In this document: positions 1 through 15,941 of the stretch, one piece after another | Numbering within the stretch: the first letter of the stretch is position 1 | Layout of the letters: each line of letters begins with the position of its first letter | Source: Pelodera strongyloides | Taxonomy: Eukaryota > Nematoda > Chromadorea > Rhabditida > Rhabditidae | Assembly: GCA_036852015.1 (NCBI GenBank) | Contig: JAANDG010000475.1 | Span: 1 to 64,000 of the forward strand | Reading direction: 5' to 3' | DNA length: 64,000 nt | Notes under the pieces: generated by a model | What the model was told of the DNA's origin: nothing | The model's input: the letters and a program-made list of their open reading frames with translations, nothing else | Databases searched by the model: none | Translations under genes and position numbers: made by a program

Positions 1-111
1 TCAGTGCAGTAAGATATGATCCCTTACATTGCTTCTTAACCGTCGTGGCCGCCTTCGTTCTTCTTTCTTCGCCTAGGGATTTGCACGATTAAGACTTCCC
101 CCATCAAGAAG

Positions 112-185
112 TCACCCGAGTGGTTTTGATCTCGTGATGTGTAGAGTGGTAGGCAGTGCTTCTAACCACTAGACCATCCGGGCCG
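112..185 (-). pseudogene. tRNA-like remnant (Glu/Asp-type A box)
   Basis: On the minus strand the stretch begins GCCCGGATGGTCTAGTGGTT, which has the A-box look of a tRNA (TGGTCTAGTGG). The 5' end GCCCGG can pair with TCGGGT at the 3' end as a six-pair acceptor with G-U ends. A B-box-like GATCAAAACC matches the usual GTTCGAATCC at seven of ten positions. The anticodon arm does not fold and the T arm is poor, so this is a decayed tRNA or a tRNA-derived (SINE-like) head, not a working tRNA. Confidence 0.4.
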
Positions 186-396
186 CAAACGATGAGTGCC
201 TACATATTTCTAAGTAACCTGAATTTTCTATGGGGGGGGCACATAGAATAGACACCTACTGAAGCGAATACTTGGATACACTTCTAATAATAAGTTACGA
301 GCTACTAAGGTTTATGTAAACTGTGAAGTGCAATCCTATATGCTACTCACGAGTTGACCCAGTCTAAAATCAACTTTTCAGTTTTCCGTAACCTTC

Positions 397-4044
<3,648 letters not shown>

Positions 4045-4511
4045 ATAATTAAGTCAATTAGGTGAAATACCATATTTGTCGTTCAGTTTTCCGTGTTCTA
4101 CTATCTCAACAATTGACTGTGGAGACAACAATGTCGCGTTACAATAATAATTCAATATGGACCATTTGATTATGTCAATGAGATTTTATTATTGACCAGC
4201 CGGCAGGCTTTTTTCACTGAATATATATCTTAGTTTTGAACTTGTCTGTAGAGTTGTTATTTATTGTTAGGCCAATCAACCCGTTTTTGAACAAGAATTT
4301 GAATAAACAAAACAAATAACTCTTTGTTATCCACGTAATCCATAATCAAACGTATAACCACAAGTTTTAATAAAAAAGCGCAAAATATTAACACACAAAG
4401 GTAAATTATTCCCATTGTATGCCCTACTTATAGTTGCGCGTTAGATATTCCAATCATTTTTGTACAAAAAAGACTATATTTCCTAAAAATTCTCGCTAAA
4501 AGCGACTTTCA

Positions 4512-7421
4512 ATGATCACTTTTCTCGTGCAAATTTCATTGCTCTGGTTTCTCGGATTGGCCAATTATTGCTGTTGTAAAAAGGAGAAAAAGGTAGGAAT
4601 GCTCATTAATAGCCTGTATAGTTTTATTTTGTTTTTCAAATTCATGAATGGAACATACTATGATCATTGTTTCCAAGCTTGTTCCCAGGATTCTCCGAGC
4701 TTGGACCCAGTAAAAACCCAGTAGAATTGTACTGTTTTTCTACTGGGTTTTTACTGGGTCCAAGCTCGGAGAATCCAGGGAACAAGCTTGGAAAACATTA
4801 ACAGAGTAGGTGATGATCGAACAAGTTACGATGATTGTGAATTTTCATTGTTTGAATACAGGCTGACGGACCATGTATCATGGTTGAATTTAGGAAATGG
4901 ACCACTTGTTATCGGTTGTCTGTTTTTTTTCGGTGCGTCAAACCATTTCGTGACCACTTGGTGACTTCGTTGTAAAACTGGGCACCTACCAGTCAACACG
5001 TTGTCACCAAGACCACGTGGTCGAAAGGAGTTTTCGGCGAAAACCATTTGGTGACCGGTCACCGACATTCACGGCAATTATTTCACTTTTCTGTGTTAGT
5101 TCTTCGTGGACGTTCGTCCACCGGGGATTGATCCCCTTTACGCTTCTATTAATTGTTTACATTTACTTTATTTCATCCGATGCCGGAAAGTACGAGAGAA
5201 ACGAATACAACAATAGTGACCAATTCGAATACTAAAGAAGACACGACACCAACACCAACAACGCCCATTGATGATAAGCAAAGTGGGTATACAAAGTTTG
5301 TTGATTAGCCATGATTCTTTTATTTTCACAATAAACACTCACGTTACTTGACTAATATTGGACTTGCGTCTCTGCAAAAACACTATCCTATGCACCTATG
5401 CTTTGCGATAACCCCTTTGTTGTCCTTTTCCTCGAACTCTTGAGATCTTCAGCCCGTGAACTTCGTTGTTGTTACCGTATGCGTATGCAGATACACCGTA
5501 GTCATACTGCGGTTGCTGTCTAAGTTTAGTCTATACATGTGAAAATCGATATAATAGTAGTTTAGAAGTTTCAGCAGTGAACTTTTCCAATTTATTCAGA
5601 ATCAACAAAATCGTCGAAATCGAAGAAAAAGACAAAGTTTGGTTTGCTGGCATCAAAATGGAACCTAAAAATGCCTGACGATCCTGATCCTTCGGTGAGT
5701 TGACTAGGTGTTTAGTTACAATTATCACATAGAATAACAAACATAACATTCAGGAGGCATCATTTTTTCATTTCTTATCAAACATGTGTAGTGTTGTTTG
5801 TTTTCAACATTCCTTTGACCATATGTAAATATTTCATAATAGATAAACTTTACCACTAATTTTATATTGATTACCATTAATCAGACTGATCTGGACGTGT
5901 GTGAGGAGAATAATCCACTGGCAAAGAGGAATCCGAACACCGGGTGAGGCTGTCTAGAATATGTGCATTTATTACCAAATACAATGAAAATAGTCGCCTG
6001 GAATCGAAGTGCGTTGTGGTGGCTAGCCGCTCTTCGTCCCAGAATATGCAGCTCACAGAGTAGGCATTTGGTGTCCCATCTGACTCTGGCGAAGATAAAA
6101 TAGGTTCATCACTGTCTGGACACCGTGCACAACATTGGAGACTAAGGACACGTCGATCGCTTATTTCCGATTGGCTACGCATTAAATTAGCAGTTGATCC
6201 AGACAGTAGATGACATTTTTTTAGAAGAGATCGTAAGGCTGCTGGTCAGGGAACACAGAGGGCAGCAGAAACAGACGAGAAGACACAAGCAAGCCGGTGC
6301 GCATTTTGTAACAAGTTTTCGTCAAATCATAATATATGCGTATAAGGTTTGTTAGGGCTACTTACTTACCTTCTGGCTACTTACCTTGTGGTCTTCATAT
6401 AAAAACATTATCTTGAACATTTAGATTAGAAGGAAAAGACATTGTATATAGCAGATTTTTATATGATTTTTTGTTGCTGTTACAATGGCAAATACAATGT
6501 ATATGCAATATCGTGCAGAGTTGGAACAGAAAACCCGAAAGGGCCGACGAAAGCCGAAAGCAAAGTGAATGTCGAACGGAAAATGAGTGAAAACCAGGCG
6601 GACAAAGAGAAAGTTGGGAGAACAGGACTGAGCACCTCGGGATATAATCTGAACAAGTTTGGGAAAGGCACGACTTGCATTATTATATTTATATTCGATG
6701 AATATATTTTTGTCTTGATTCAACATTTTTCAAGGAAATTGTTCTTCATTCGTTTCTATATCGTGAGCAAATTTTGTTCAATTAGATGTATTCATTATGC
6801 ATTGTAACTTTCATGTATAAACTGAAAAACGGATGCTGCCTATCTAGTCAATCCGCACATTATTTCTAAAACGTTTATCGTGGGAAAGCAGTCGATAGAT
6901 CATAAAGGCAGTGATTCTCATCTTTCTGAAATACATGTCCATTTTAGGCGTACAAGTGGGTCAATCGGGTGAAATGGTTACAAAAGGAGCTTCTTCTCAT
7001 ACAATTGTGCCCGAAGGACAGCACCCGGTGGCTGCAGGACCTGCCCCATCTGCTACTGCAATTGGTTTGTGGCAATTAGGTCAATTTTCGTGACCACGGC
7101 ACTTTCGAGATCGCGTAAATATTCATAAAGAACTCGGCAATTTTTAGGACATTATCAAAATGCTTAACAACTTTTGGTATGGATTGGTCAGGGTGAATAA
7201 AGAATGGTATGGTGGAGAATGTTCTCTTAAATGCGCTTTGAAACTGACAAATTTCAACATTTTTGTATTTTGCAGGAAAGGAACGTGAGAAAACTCCATC
7301 AAAACGTCTCAAATTGTCAAACGTCCAAAATCAACAGAAAAAGGACAATTCGAAGAATAAGTTGTCTACAACGAATGAGAAACCATACATTCCAAGTGTC
7401 ACATTTCGGGAGTATACTTAA
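4512..7421 (+). CDS. Small membrane or secreted Lys/Ser/Thr-rich protein, cassette copy 1
   Basis: Eight-exon gene aligned with 12163-14213. Exons: 4512-4592, about 5180-5282, 5600-5694, 5885-5943, 6225-6296, 6519-6667, 6948-7064 and 7276-7421; phases agree with copy 2 from exon 2 on. The N-terminus has one hydrophobic segment (VQISLLWFLGLANY) followed at once by CCCKKEKK, which suits a signal anchor or signal peptide. Then come a Thr-rich linker, a basic block (KSKKKTKFGLLASKWNLKM), an acidic PDDPDPS turn, CEENNPLAKRNP, and a C-terminus PYIPSVTFREYT. A polyadenylation signal AATAAA lies at 7429. Two defects: exon 2 lacks an AG acceptor where copy 2 has TTTAG (the site reads TTTCATCCG), and the exon 6 donor is GC, not GT. 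It may be dying, or may now start at the ATG at 5180. I do not recognise the family. Confidence 0.6.
4669..4796. repeat. Near-perfect 128-bp palindrome (foldback)
   Basis: Arms of about 58 bp (starting GTTTCCAAGCTTGTTCCCAG and ending as its reverse complement with two or three changes) face each other across about 11 bases. It lies in intron 1 of the small-protein gene copy 1. It lacks the TTAA ends of the other foldbacks here, so it is a separate kind of element. Confidence 0.85.
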
Positions 7422-8384
7422 TCATTTTAATAAATGTTCTATATACTGTCTATTTTATTGTGCATCCCAGGATGAAAATTAAAACGAACATATAAACGCA
7501 AACAGATGACCAATATGATTAGCATTGAGATGTCGTTGTTGAAACATCCAATTTTGAATCACTTTGTTTGATTACCTTTCCTTTATAATATGATGTGTTT
7601 ACTATAAAACAATCGATATCGATGATAAAAAATTGTTCAAGTCCTCATGGATTATGAATAAAAGAAATCGCTCTTGAATTTTGGGGAGAAAACTGCTGCG
7701 ATAAGATAATTTTTCTATGAAACACACCAAATCATGAAAGTATATTCCAGTGTATTTATTTTTTTTTTGCTAAAATAATCGTGACGTAAGATCCGTACGG
7801 TGAAACTTTATCACCTATTCCGACTGCTCCATAGTTGTATTCCTGAAGCAATAAAACACCTGTAACCAATTAGCAAGATTGCAGCTGGCAAGTCTAATGG
7901 TAAGAAATTAAATTATATTTAGAAAGGTCTTGGAAATGCAACAGTTACTTGTTTCTGTAAAGGGCATTATTGGCTTAGTTATTATATTCTTTTTTTCACC
8001 AGTTTGCTTTACGCTATTGAAATCTTACTATGTACCTTACCGAGAGGTAGTTCTTGGGATAGACATAAATCTAACATTAGGTCATGCCGAAGTTATCTAC
8101 AACCAATAGTTGCCATAACCTGAGCTGCACAATAATGTATAATGTGAGAAATGTGGTTAAGATGTAAATTCATTTCATAACTTTTCATTGAGTCAGATGA
8201 ACATCGACGACTATATTTTCTTGACGGAGTTATTATTTTGGATTTCACTCCCTTCGAAAATTTTGGCGTTTTATCTGATTATTGTTGCAACGCCGTCCTC
8301 TGTGAAATCATACAGAAAGTATTTGTTATACCGACAGGCAAGTTAGAAAGACAATCGTGGTAATTCACTCGGGAAACTCGGTCA

Positions 8385-8545
8385 GGGTGCCGCACCTGTA
8401 CGGCACGGAAAAGGAGAACGGCACCAGATACGCACCAGCCTGGCACCTGTACGGCACTATTCGGGGGGTGCAGATCTAGTGGCGCACCCCACTTTTTTGG
8501 AGCGGCACCCCACCCAAATCTGGTGCGGCACTGGAGCCGAGTTTC
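8385..8545. repeat. GC-rich patch with GGCAC words, upstream of cassette copy 2
   Basis: Repeated words such as CGGCACC, GCACCTGTACGGCAC and GGCGCACCCC in both orientations make this stretch much richer in GC than its surroundings. It ends about 130 bases before the ATG of the second chemoreceptor. It may be a repeat copy that now forms part of the upstream region; no promoter motif is identified. Confidence 0.4.
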
Positions 8546-8670
8546 GTGTTGTGCCCATAAAAATACATAAAAAGTACACGCAGACCACAAAGACCGGATA
8601 CCCACTAACATGTGTGCCAAACTGAATTTATATAATTATCAAATAACAATTTAAGTCATCCGTCACTTTT

Positions 8671-11600
8671 ATGGAGTTTTGCATGTGCAAGTTGGCAGTC
8701 CCTGTTTTCTTCAATGATATTCATCCTGCTGGTTGTTATGTTGGTATACTACGGTTCGCAATACACGATATATCAAGTGTAAGTATTGTCACAAAAATTT
8801 TAGTTGTGACAGATTCAACTCGCTACGTACTATTTAGGAACCGCCGGAATACAGTTATGGATTATGAAAACACAAAGATACCATAATTGTGCATTTTTAA
8901 ACACTTAGTTTATTTACAGTTCTTGACGTTTGCTGGAGTTACGCTGTGTGGTTTGAGTTGTCTTCATCCGATTTACGCCAGGCTTCAGGAGGTAAGAATA
9001 AAACTAAACGATAGTTGCTCGCCATTTTATATCGGTAAATCCGTCTTATCCATTTCATTCATGAGTTACCGAAAGTTATTATTCATATCATTTTATATAC
9101 TGTTTCCTTCGTACTTATACGTCATTACCACGCTATTTTACACTGACCATATTAAATGAATAAATACATGTTTATCTTGTCCCTCAAAAAACGTGGCACC
9201 TTGAATCGAAAGGGCAGAAAAGGTTAATATCTACCACGTTACTTTCTAGGTATCCACTCAAAAAAGTCCCTGGAAATTCGGTGCTGTAAAAGGATTCCTA
9301 TTTTGGGTTGTTATGTATTTTGTGGTATTCTTTGTGCCTTCTGCCACTGGATTTATTGGATTTTTATTTGAAGATACAAATGAACTTATTCGTGTAAGTT
9401 TCGGAAATTATTCGTAAATTAACTCATATTCTTGCACTCATCATAATGGATCATTTCTATCTGGGGAACATATGTCATATCCTAGGAAATTAATTGTCCC
9501 AGGATAACCAAATTGGTATGGGGTGTAAAAGCAATTGGTTAGGCTACCGCCGGTCAGCAAATCAAGCTTGCCTTTTTTTTGAATGCAAAAAAAGCCATAA
9601 ATTCCATTTATGGAATCCATAAATTCCATTTATGAATCCATTAAAGGGAGAGGCCCATGAGAATAAAGTTTTCCTCAATTTATTTGTAAAGAATGTCCGG
9701 AATTTCCGAAATACTACTGTGAAAACCGCATTGTTTCAAGCCTAGAACTCGCAAAGTTATTCCCCGGCAAAGAGTTCCGCCAGGTACCGTAGTCAGAACC
9801 AATTCTGGTTCTGGCGCTTTTAGGGCATTCTTGTATTGGAAACGCCTCTTTATAGACTTAGGAATGATCTTTATTCGTTTGTCCATTAGTATATAGAGAA
9901 AGAATGCAAATGAACGGATATAAACAGTAAAAAACGTATTTTGACGTTGCTGGCTACGGTACCTAGCCGAACTGTTTGACGGGGAATAACTCTGCGAGTT
10001 CTAGGCTTCAAACAATGCGGTTTTCGCAGTAGTATTTCGGAAATTCCGGACATTATTTACAAATAAATTGAGGAAAACTTTATTCTCATGGGCCTCTCCC
10101 TTTAAGGATTTACTAGTATTATATGAGCATAGAGTATTTATTTCGCACTTTCGCACGCGAGAATTCGCGAAAGTGCCATCCATCTCGAAAAGACCGAAAG
10201 TGACTATTAAATTTAAAGGTGTATTTAAATTTAAAGGTGTATTAATGGATCCATAAATTCCATTTATGGATCCCATTTATGGATCCATTAATTAAATTCC
10301 ATTTATGGATCCATTAATTAAACTACCATTGACCTCATATGTCCCATTACAGGAGACCCCAGCTGCCCTGCAAAATGTTTATGAAATATATCCTCAGTCT
10401 GTATTCGTAGTCAAAATGTCCGATGATTTCTATCCAGAAGCCATACCACTTGTAGCAGGAAGCGCTATAATTTTATGTGCTTTATGCTCATTTATATTCT
10501 TTAACAAAAGTATAACTTTATCAGAAGACGTACACAGACACTTGCTTATCACGATGTTAATACAGGTTTAGTTTCCTCATCGTTCTTTATTATTTGTTTT
10601 CTAAAAATACGCATAATTTGACAAAAATAACTGTTGTACATATAATACCAATACAATATGTTTTATTGGTGCCTACAATTAAATCGTTGAAGCCGAACAA
10701 GTTATTTCAGTTGCTAACTACGGGTATATGCGTAATTGGAGGAATAATTGTGTCAATGATTACATTCTGGAGTGAGCAGATGCAAGGTGAAGAGCTAAAT
10801 AACGAAATTAATCATGTAATAAACAGAGAACTAAACAAAGATTTAGAGCGAAATACCGGCTGTTTTTTGAAACACATCGAGTACACCAGCATTCTGATGC
10901 AGCTTATGCAAATGTGCATAGATGGGAATAAAACAATCGAGCTAATTCGAGCAAATTAGCATAAATACATAAGAATTCGGTTGTCCACGATGCGTTTCAA
11001 AAAACCGGCCGGTATTTCGCTTTAAATGATCGCAGTCACTCCAAAATCATCATTTTGCTTCGAGTTTACTTGAATTTAGTATAGAATAAAGAAAAATACT
11101 TTACCAAAACCGAATAATTTGAATTCCAACTCAGGGGGTGAACAAGTAGAAAAGTAGTTCTACTTAACTACCGCGGGATTATGAAACATGTAGTGATATG
11201 CCTGCAGACCCTTGCAGTATATGTAAAGATATAATATGCAGATATTAGCTGAAATAATTTGCATACTCCCGATCGGGAAGCAGCTGTATGAACACGTTTC
11301 GTGATCCTGCGGTGGTTAAGTAGAACTACTTTTCTACTTGTTCACTCCCTGAGTTGGAATTCAAATTATTCGGTTTTGGTAAAGTATTTGTCTCTATTCT
11401 CTACTAAATACAAGTAAACTCGAAGAAAAACGACGATTTTGTAGGGACTGCGATCCTTTAATACTTGCTTTTCAGTAGTCAGCTATATTGGAATGCTGAT
11501 TGTCGGATCCCACACTATTTTCGCTACACCATTGTTGATAATTACTTTCGCACCATACCGCAATTTTCTAACCAAGGCGTGTGATCGAAAAGGTATTCAT

Positions 11601-11816
11601 AGTGTTAATACTCGTACATACAAATTGTTCGGTTTCCACAACAAGACCTGAATATGTCGGAGGGAAAACCGACTGAAATACCTCGTGTTTGATTAACAAT
11701 TTTCAATAACATAGATTCTGTTCATTTCGATCTATTTAGGATTCTGCAGAGCTTTCTTTCGAAATGAAAAACTTCCTGTCACATCGAAGCGCAACCAAGT
11801 GACGACGTTGATGTGA
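8671..11816 (+). CDS. Serpentine chemoreceptor-like 7TM gene, cassette copy 2
   Basis: Spliced gene, intact apart from one unclear junction. Exons: 8671-8778 (MEFCMCKLAV start), 8920-8991, 9250-9393, 10353 to about 10509, a TM5-TM6 exon from about 10566 to 10668 (FLIVLYYLFSKNTHNLTK, then IIPIQYVLL), 10711-10786, 11476-11592 and 11740-11816 (ends NQVTTLM). About 280 residues result, near the usual size of nematode Srh/Str receptors. TM7 reads GSHTIFATPLLIITFAPYR, close to the family pattern. Such receptors sit in sensory-neuron membranes and signal through G proteins. Introns hold three TTAA foldback elements (9641, 10843 and 11022). The exon 4 donor is ambiguous: the clear GT at 10510 gives a phase that does not fit the next exon. 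Family assignment rests on the TM pattern and gene structure, not on a search. Confidence 0.65.
9596..10320. repeat. Minisatellite of ATAAATTCCATTTATGGA units, split by a MITE
   Basis: Short self-complementary units (ATTCCATTTATGGAT and variants) occur at 9596-9640 and again at 10240-10320, on both sides of the foldback element at 9641-10105. The simplest reading is one array into which the element inserted. Confidence 0.6.
9641..10105. mobile_element. TTAA foldback element, AGGGAGAGGCCCATGAG family
   Basis: The ends read TTAAAGGGAGAGGCCCATGA and its reverse complement, with about 130 bp of inverted repeat (for example the segment containing TCCGGAATTTCCGAAATACT near 9705 is mirrored near 10035). 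TTAA stands at both ends. There is no coding capacity. It is related to the copy at 33199-33653. It lies in intron 3 of the second chemoreceptor. Confidence 0.85.
10843..11025. mobile_element. TTAA foldback element, AAGCGAAATACCGGCCGG family
   Basis: The left end (TTAGAGCGAAATACCGGCTG) is diverged; the right end mirrors TTAAAGCGAAATACCGGCCG. The inner part contains TGAAACGCATCG-type inverted arms and a central piece with ATGCAAATGTGCATA. Further copies are at 51580, 61470 and 63496. It lies in an intron of the second chemoreceptor and abuts the next foldback. Confidence 0.85.
11022..11461. mobile_element. TTAA foldback element with about 150-bp inverted repeats (ATGATCGCAGTC family)
   Basis: Long terminal inverted repeats run from TTAAATGATCGCAGTCACTC inward through TTTACCAAAACCGAATAATT and GAACAAGTAGAAAAGTAGTT, and are mirrored at the right end, which finishes GACTGCGATCCTTTAA. 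It shares its left TTAA with the preceding element. It lies in the intron before the TM7 exon. Confidence 0.85.
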
Positions 11817-12162
11817 ATGTATTATTAATGAAGTTAATTAATACATGAAATATTTGCATGTATATATTTTGCCAACATTTCAATATGTACATAACACATC
11901 ACTAAGTGAACTACTAACAATAAGAAAATAAAAACTTTTTTTTGGGATACATTGTGTTTCTGAAATGAGCTTTCGCATCTCCTTTATTATCTTCTGAAAC
12001 GCATACAACAAAGTTGAAAAGTGGAAGTCTACTGATTTCAGGACTTATGTATTCTATGCAAATTAGTGCGCATTTATTGTCAGATCGTATCATTTGCGTG
12101 TCACTGTTTTCTACCATTTTTCACTAAATGTCTATGAAAATTCTCGCTCAAAGCGACGTTCA

Positions 12163-14213
12163 ATGATCACTTTACTACTGCAAATATCATTGCTTTGGTT
12201 CCTCGGATTGGCAAATTATTGCTGTTCTAAGAAGCAGAAACGGGTCGGTTTTACCTACTTTGATAACAATTAGCGTAATATTTTTCGATCTTCTAATGTA
12301 TCGTTGATGATAGATATGATAACAGCAAATGGTAGATATTAGAAGTTTCTATTGTGCATATGCGTGTGTGTGTGCGTCACAGTGTACGATCCAATATATT
12401 ATACCTGCGATAAGTACTTCTTGACGTTAATTATGAAGTTAAGTTGTCTCATAACTTATTTAAATTTTCTTTGGGAAAATAACTATATTACCTATTTAGG
12501 CGAATGAAAGCGCGGAAGATGCAAATACAACAGCTACTACGGCACCGTCTGCAACTTGTACTAGAGAAGAGACCACCGGAACTACTGAAGACAAGAAAGA
12601 TAGTGGGAGATTTTGCTTGTTTTTACCATTTTTACGTTCGCTTGCTTGTATAAAATCCCATAAACTTGTATGTAGTACTTTGCAGTATATGTACACTTAG
12701 GTGACTAAGTTATATGCACATTTTTTTTCTCTTTTATTGGTTGGGTTATAATCATGACCAAATCCAAAAAGTGAACATTGGTTGGGCCCCTGGTACTTGA
12801 CACTGCATGCAGTTGATAAATGAACTCTGTCGATATATTTCTTTGTCCATCGGAATTTTTCAGATCCGAATCGCTCCCACCGTTCCTCCAAATCAATGAA
12901 ATCAAAATCGAAGAAAAAGACCAAATTTGGCATGTTGGCTGCTAAATGGAACCTTAAAATGGCTGATGATCCAGATCCATCTGTACGTAGAATTGTATTT
13001 ATTTTATGGCCCAGACGAATGAAAGTCAGGTGGTGTAAGCTGGGCCCGACAATTGTATGGAAACGCGAATCTTGATGTACAAATCAGATAAAAGGTTGCG
13101 CGGCGACTTCGCCCTATCGTCGCCAGGTTTTTGCGAAAAGGCAGCTCAGTACACACGTGCGAATCTGGCGAAGACTGGGCAAACTGACGGCTATATATAG
13201 GGGCTGCCGCTCACGACTAATGCTGTACTTTGTAGCTACTGTAGCTTCAAGTAGATCTCATTGTTTGTTTAACATTACATAGTAGCACAGGCCAGGTTGG
13301 CATTCCCTCTAAATGTATGAAGGGCCTTATAGACTGATTTGGACTGTTGTGAAGAAAATAATCCACTGGCACGGAGGAATCCTCGTACAGGGTCAGGGTT
13401 ATAATTAACACATATTTAGTTTTCGATATAATTTTTTTATTAAAATATAATATAATGTGAAAAATCTCACCATGAAAGTTGTCTTTAGGAGAGATCGGAA
13501 AACACCCGGCAAGACAGCTGAGGAAAAGACACAACTTAGCAAGTGAGCTTATTTTTATAATAATAATTTGAAAAAATTTGATAATTAATTATCAATAATT
13601 TATATTAATTAAATAATTTGAGGGTTGGTACCGAGCACCATAAGTCGCCCGTTGATAAGCGTGATAAAAATACAAAGTCGGCCTATAAAAATGGAGGAAA
13701 AGGTTAGTTGTCAAGTTTGAATTTTAAGGGATATATATAGCTGTCGTTTCTTGAAACGTAAAGTTGCGCTAGGACGAGGGCGCGTGCATGCTAATTCATA
13801 TTGTATTTTGAACTTTCTCCAAGCATTAGAACCTTTCGGAAATGTCCATATCGTACGAGAAATTTGCATGTTTTCCTTTCGGAAACAGCATCCGAACGTG
13901 CCCCGACGAATTGTTATCGCTCAACTTATCAATTTTCAGAGAACACGAAAGGCGCTTCGTCTCATACAATTCTACCTGAAGCTCCTCTTCCATCGCCCGA
14001 GGGTCAATAACATTTTTATTTTTATTTTTATTTTAATAGTAATCAAATTGTGAGGATTGTTCTGAGGATTTAGATTAATTTGGTGGGTTCTGAAAATATT
14101 CGGATATGAATCAGTATCGGTTTTATTTAGATCAATCAAAACCAGGGCAGAAAAAGTCGAATGTGAATGAAAAAGTGTTTATTCCGAGTGTGACCTACAA
14201 GGAAGCGACTTGA
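12163..14213 (+). CDS. Small membrane or secreted Lys/Ser/Thr-rich protein, cassette copy 2
   Basis: Exons: 12163-12243, 12500-12602, 12864-12982, 13333-13391, 13489-13542, 13623-13702, 13940-14002 and 14131-14213. They sum to 642 nt, an unbroken 213-residue frame with consistent phases. The layout is one N-terminal hydrophobic segment (LLQISLLWFLGLANY), CCSKKQKR, a Thr/Ala-rich linker, a basic block (KSKSKKKTKFGMLAAKWN), MADDPDPS, DCCEENNPLARRNP, then Lys-rich segments and the end VFIPSVTYKEAT. AATAAA lies at 14240. It starts 347 bp after the chemoreceptor stop, too far for a typical nematode operon. The sequence before the ATG (AAAATTCTCGCT..AAGCGAC) is conserved with copy 1. Function unknown; the cysteines next to a basic stretch could be lipid-modified, which is a guess. 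Confidence 0.75.
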
Positions 14214-14729
14214 AGAGAATATATATGATGTTTTTGTTCAATAAATATATTCATATTATGAATTTCCGTAGTAGACATCATTCGGTTCCCAGAGTGAATA
14301 CTGGGAAGAAGGAAGCATAGTAGTGCTTATTAGCAAATTATGATTCGAACACGCATATTGGCATATTATTCAGACACAATCTATGCAATATCTTTTTGAA
14401 GGAAAACAAACACGTCTTGTTATTGTGTAGCAAAACTGCACAAAAATATTTATTATTTATGTAAAAAATATGCACAATATACAAATCACTCGAAAATAAG
14501 TGAAAAAAATCCCCGTATTTGAAATCATATTGGCAATCAAAATTGTCAAAGTAGAAATGAAATAAAAATAAAAATAAAGAAATTACAAAGCGTTGAAAGA
14601 CTTGCACTGAGAACATGCTGAGCGCTATAAATCGATATATAAAATAAAATACATACTTTTTTATATTTTACTTATAATACATATTTTTAGACTAATATAA
14701 TCGTCTTTCAAAGTGAAGAATAAACGACA

Positions 14730-15127
14730 TTAAAGGGACAGGCCCATCAAAGTAAACCTATATTTACGATACGTTCATAATGACTATCAAGCATTTTTAA
14801 TACAATATATGCAAACTAAATTTCACATTTATTTGCCATGGGAAGCTTTTTTCCGATGCGCTCAGATCAAATGTATACCGTAAAGCCGCAAATATCCTTG
14901 TCGTCAATGCAAATTTATCGTGAAATTATAATGCGATTAAAATTTGCATATATAGCTTTGAAATCTGCAGTTTTATGGTATACATATGCGTGGAGCGCAT
15001 TGGAAAAAAAGTTGTCTAGGGCGAATAATGGTGAAATTTAGTTTGTATATATTGTAATAAAAATGCTTGATAGTCATTATGAACGTATCGTAAATATAGG
15101 TTTATTTTGATGGGCCTGTCCCTTTAA
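14730..15127. mobile_element. TTAA foldback element, AGGGACAGGCCCATCAAA family, copy 1
   Basis: The ends are TTAAAGGGACAGGCCCATC and its mirror GATGGGCCTGTCCCTTTAA. Inside are inverted CGATACGTTCATAATGAC arms and a core with TTTATCGTGAAATTATAATG. A very similar copy is at 34334-34729 and a more distant one at 41383-41813. It lies between the cassette and the ZP gene. Confidence 0.9.
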
Positions 15128-15941
15128 AACAAATAAAATGACAACAGATAAACAGATTTGATTTGATCATGTAATACTAATTTTGAAAAAAAAAACAATT
15201 TCAGATAATTACAGTAATTAAATCATTTTTCACTATGATTGCTCAAGCTAATTTCATACTGTATCGCGTCGTCGCTCGGTGATTGGCTGCGCTGTGCCAT
15301 ACGGTATGTGCGCCACTGCTGAAATTCGTCAAATTGTATTTTGGAGCAAATGTATAAATGAACCTCTACGCATACCTTACATTTCCTATTATATGTCACG
15401 CTTATACATATTATTGTTTTACAGTACATTTTGAGTATATTTCGTGACGACACATACGCGGTTTTTAAGTTTTTATCCACTGAGTTTGGAGATTTTATTA
15501 GAGATTTAGAACCCGATTTGAGCAACATCACTGACTTGGCTGATTATACCTTGGATTATACCTTGTGGAATAGGAAATTTACACAATATCGCCACATAAA
15601 TAAATTTGATATAAACTCACCCTGACGTAGAAATAGACGATAAAGACGCAAGAGACCAGTAGAAGTAGTTGGAGACAGGCGAGAAGCAGAGTGAAAAGAC
15701 AAGAGACATCTTCTCTAACACATCTGGTGATGGAGGTTGACAATGGTTCGCTGGCCACCTAAATTATGTTTATTTGTGTTTATCTTTCGACCCTTTTGAC
15801 CCCAAGCACACTTTGCGTAATTTGGTGTAGGCGAGGGGTGGGCGGCCCAACTTTTGGCCCAATGTAGGCGGCGCACCGGCCAAGTTTCCTCAGTGTACCA
15901 CATACGACTATGACCAAGGCTAAGTTGCCGGTATGATTTAC
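15128..15941. other. Intergenic stretch with no supportable gene
   Basis: A 64-codon plus-strand frame at 15431-15625 (acidic, contains DLEPDLSNITDLADYTLDY) follows an acceptor-like TTTTACAG and could be an exon, but nothing joins it. Around 15730-15880 the GC-rich word ACTGAGGAAACTTGGCCGG is shared with the repeat at 49265 and 50060, so part of this stretch is repeat-derived. Confidence 0.4.
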
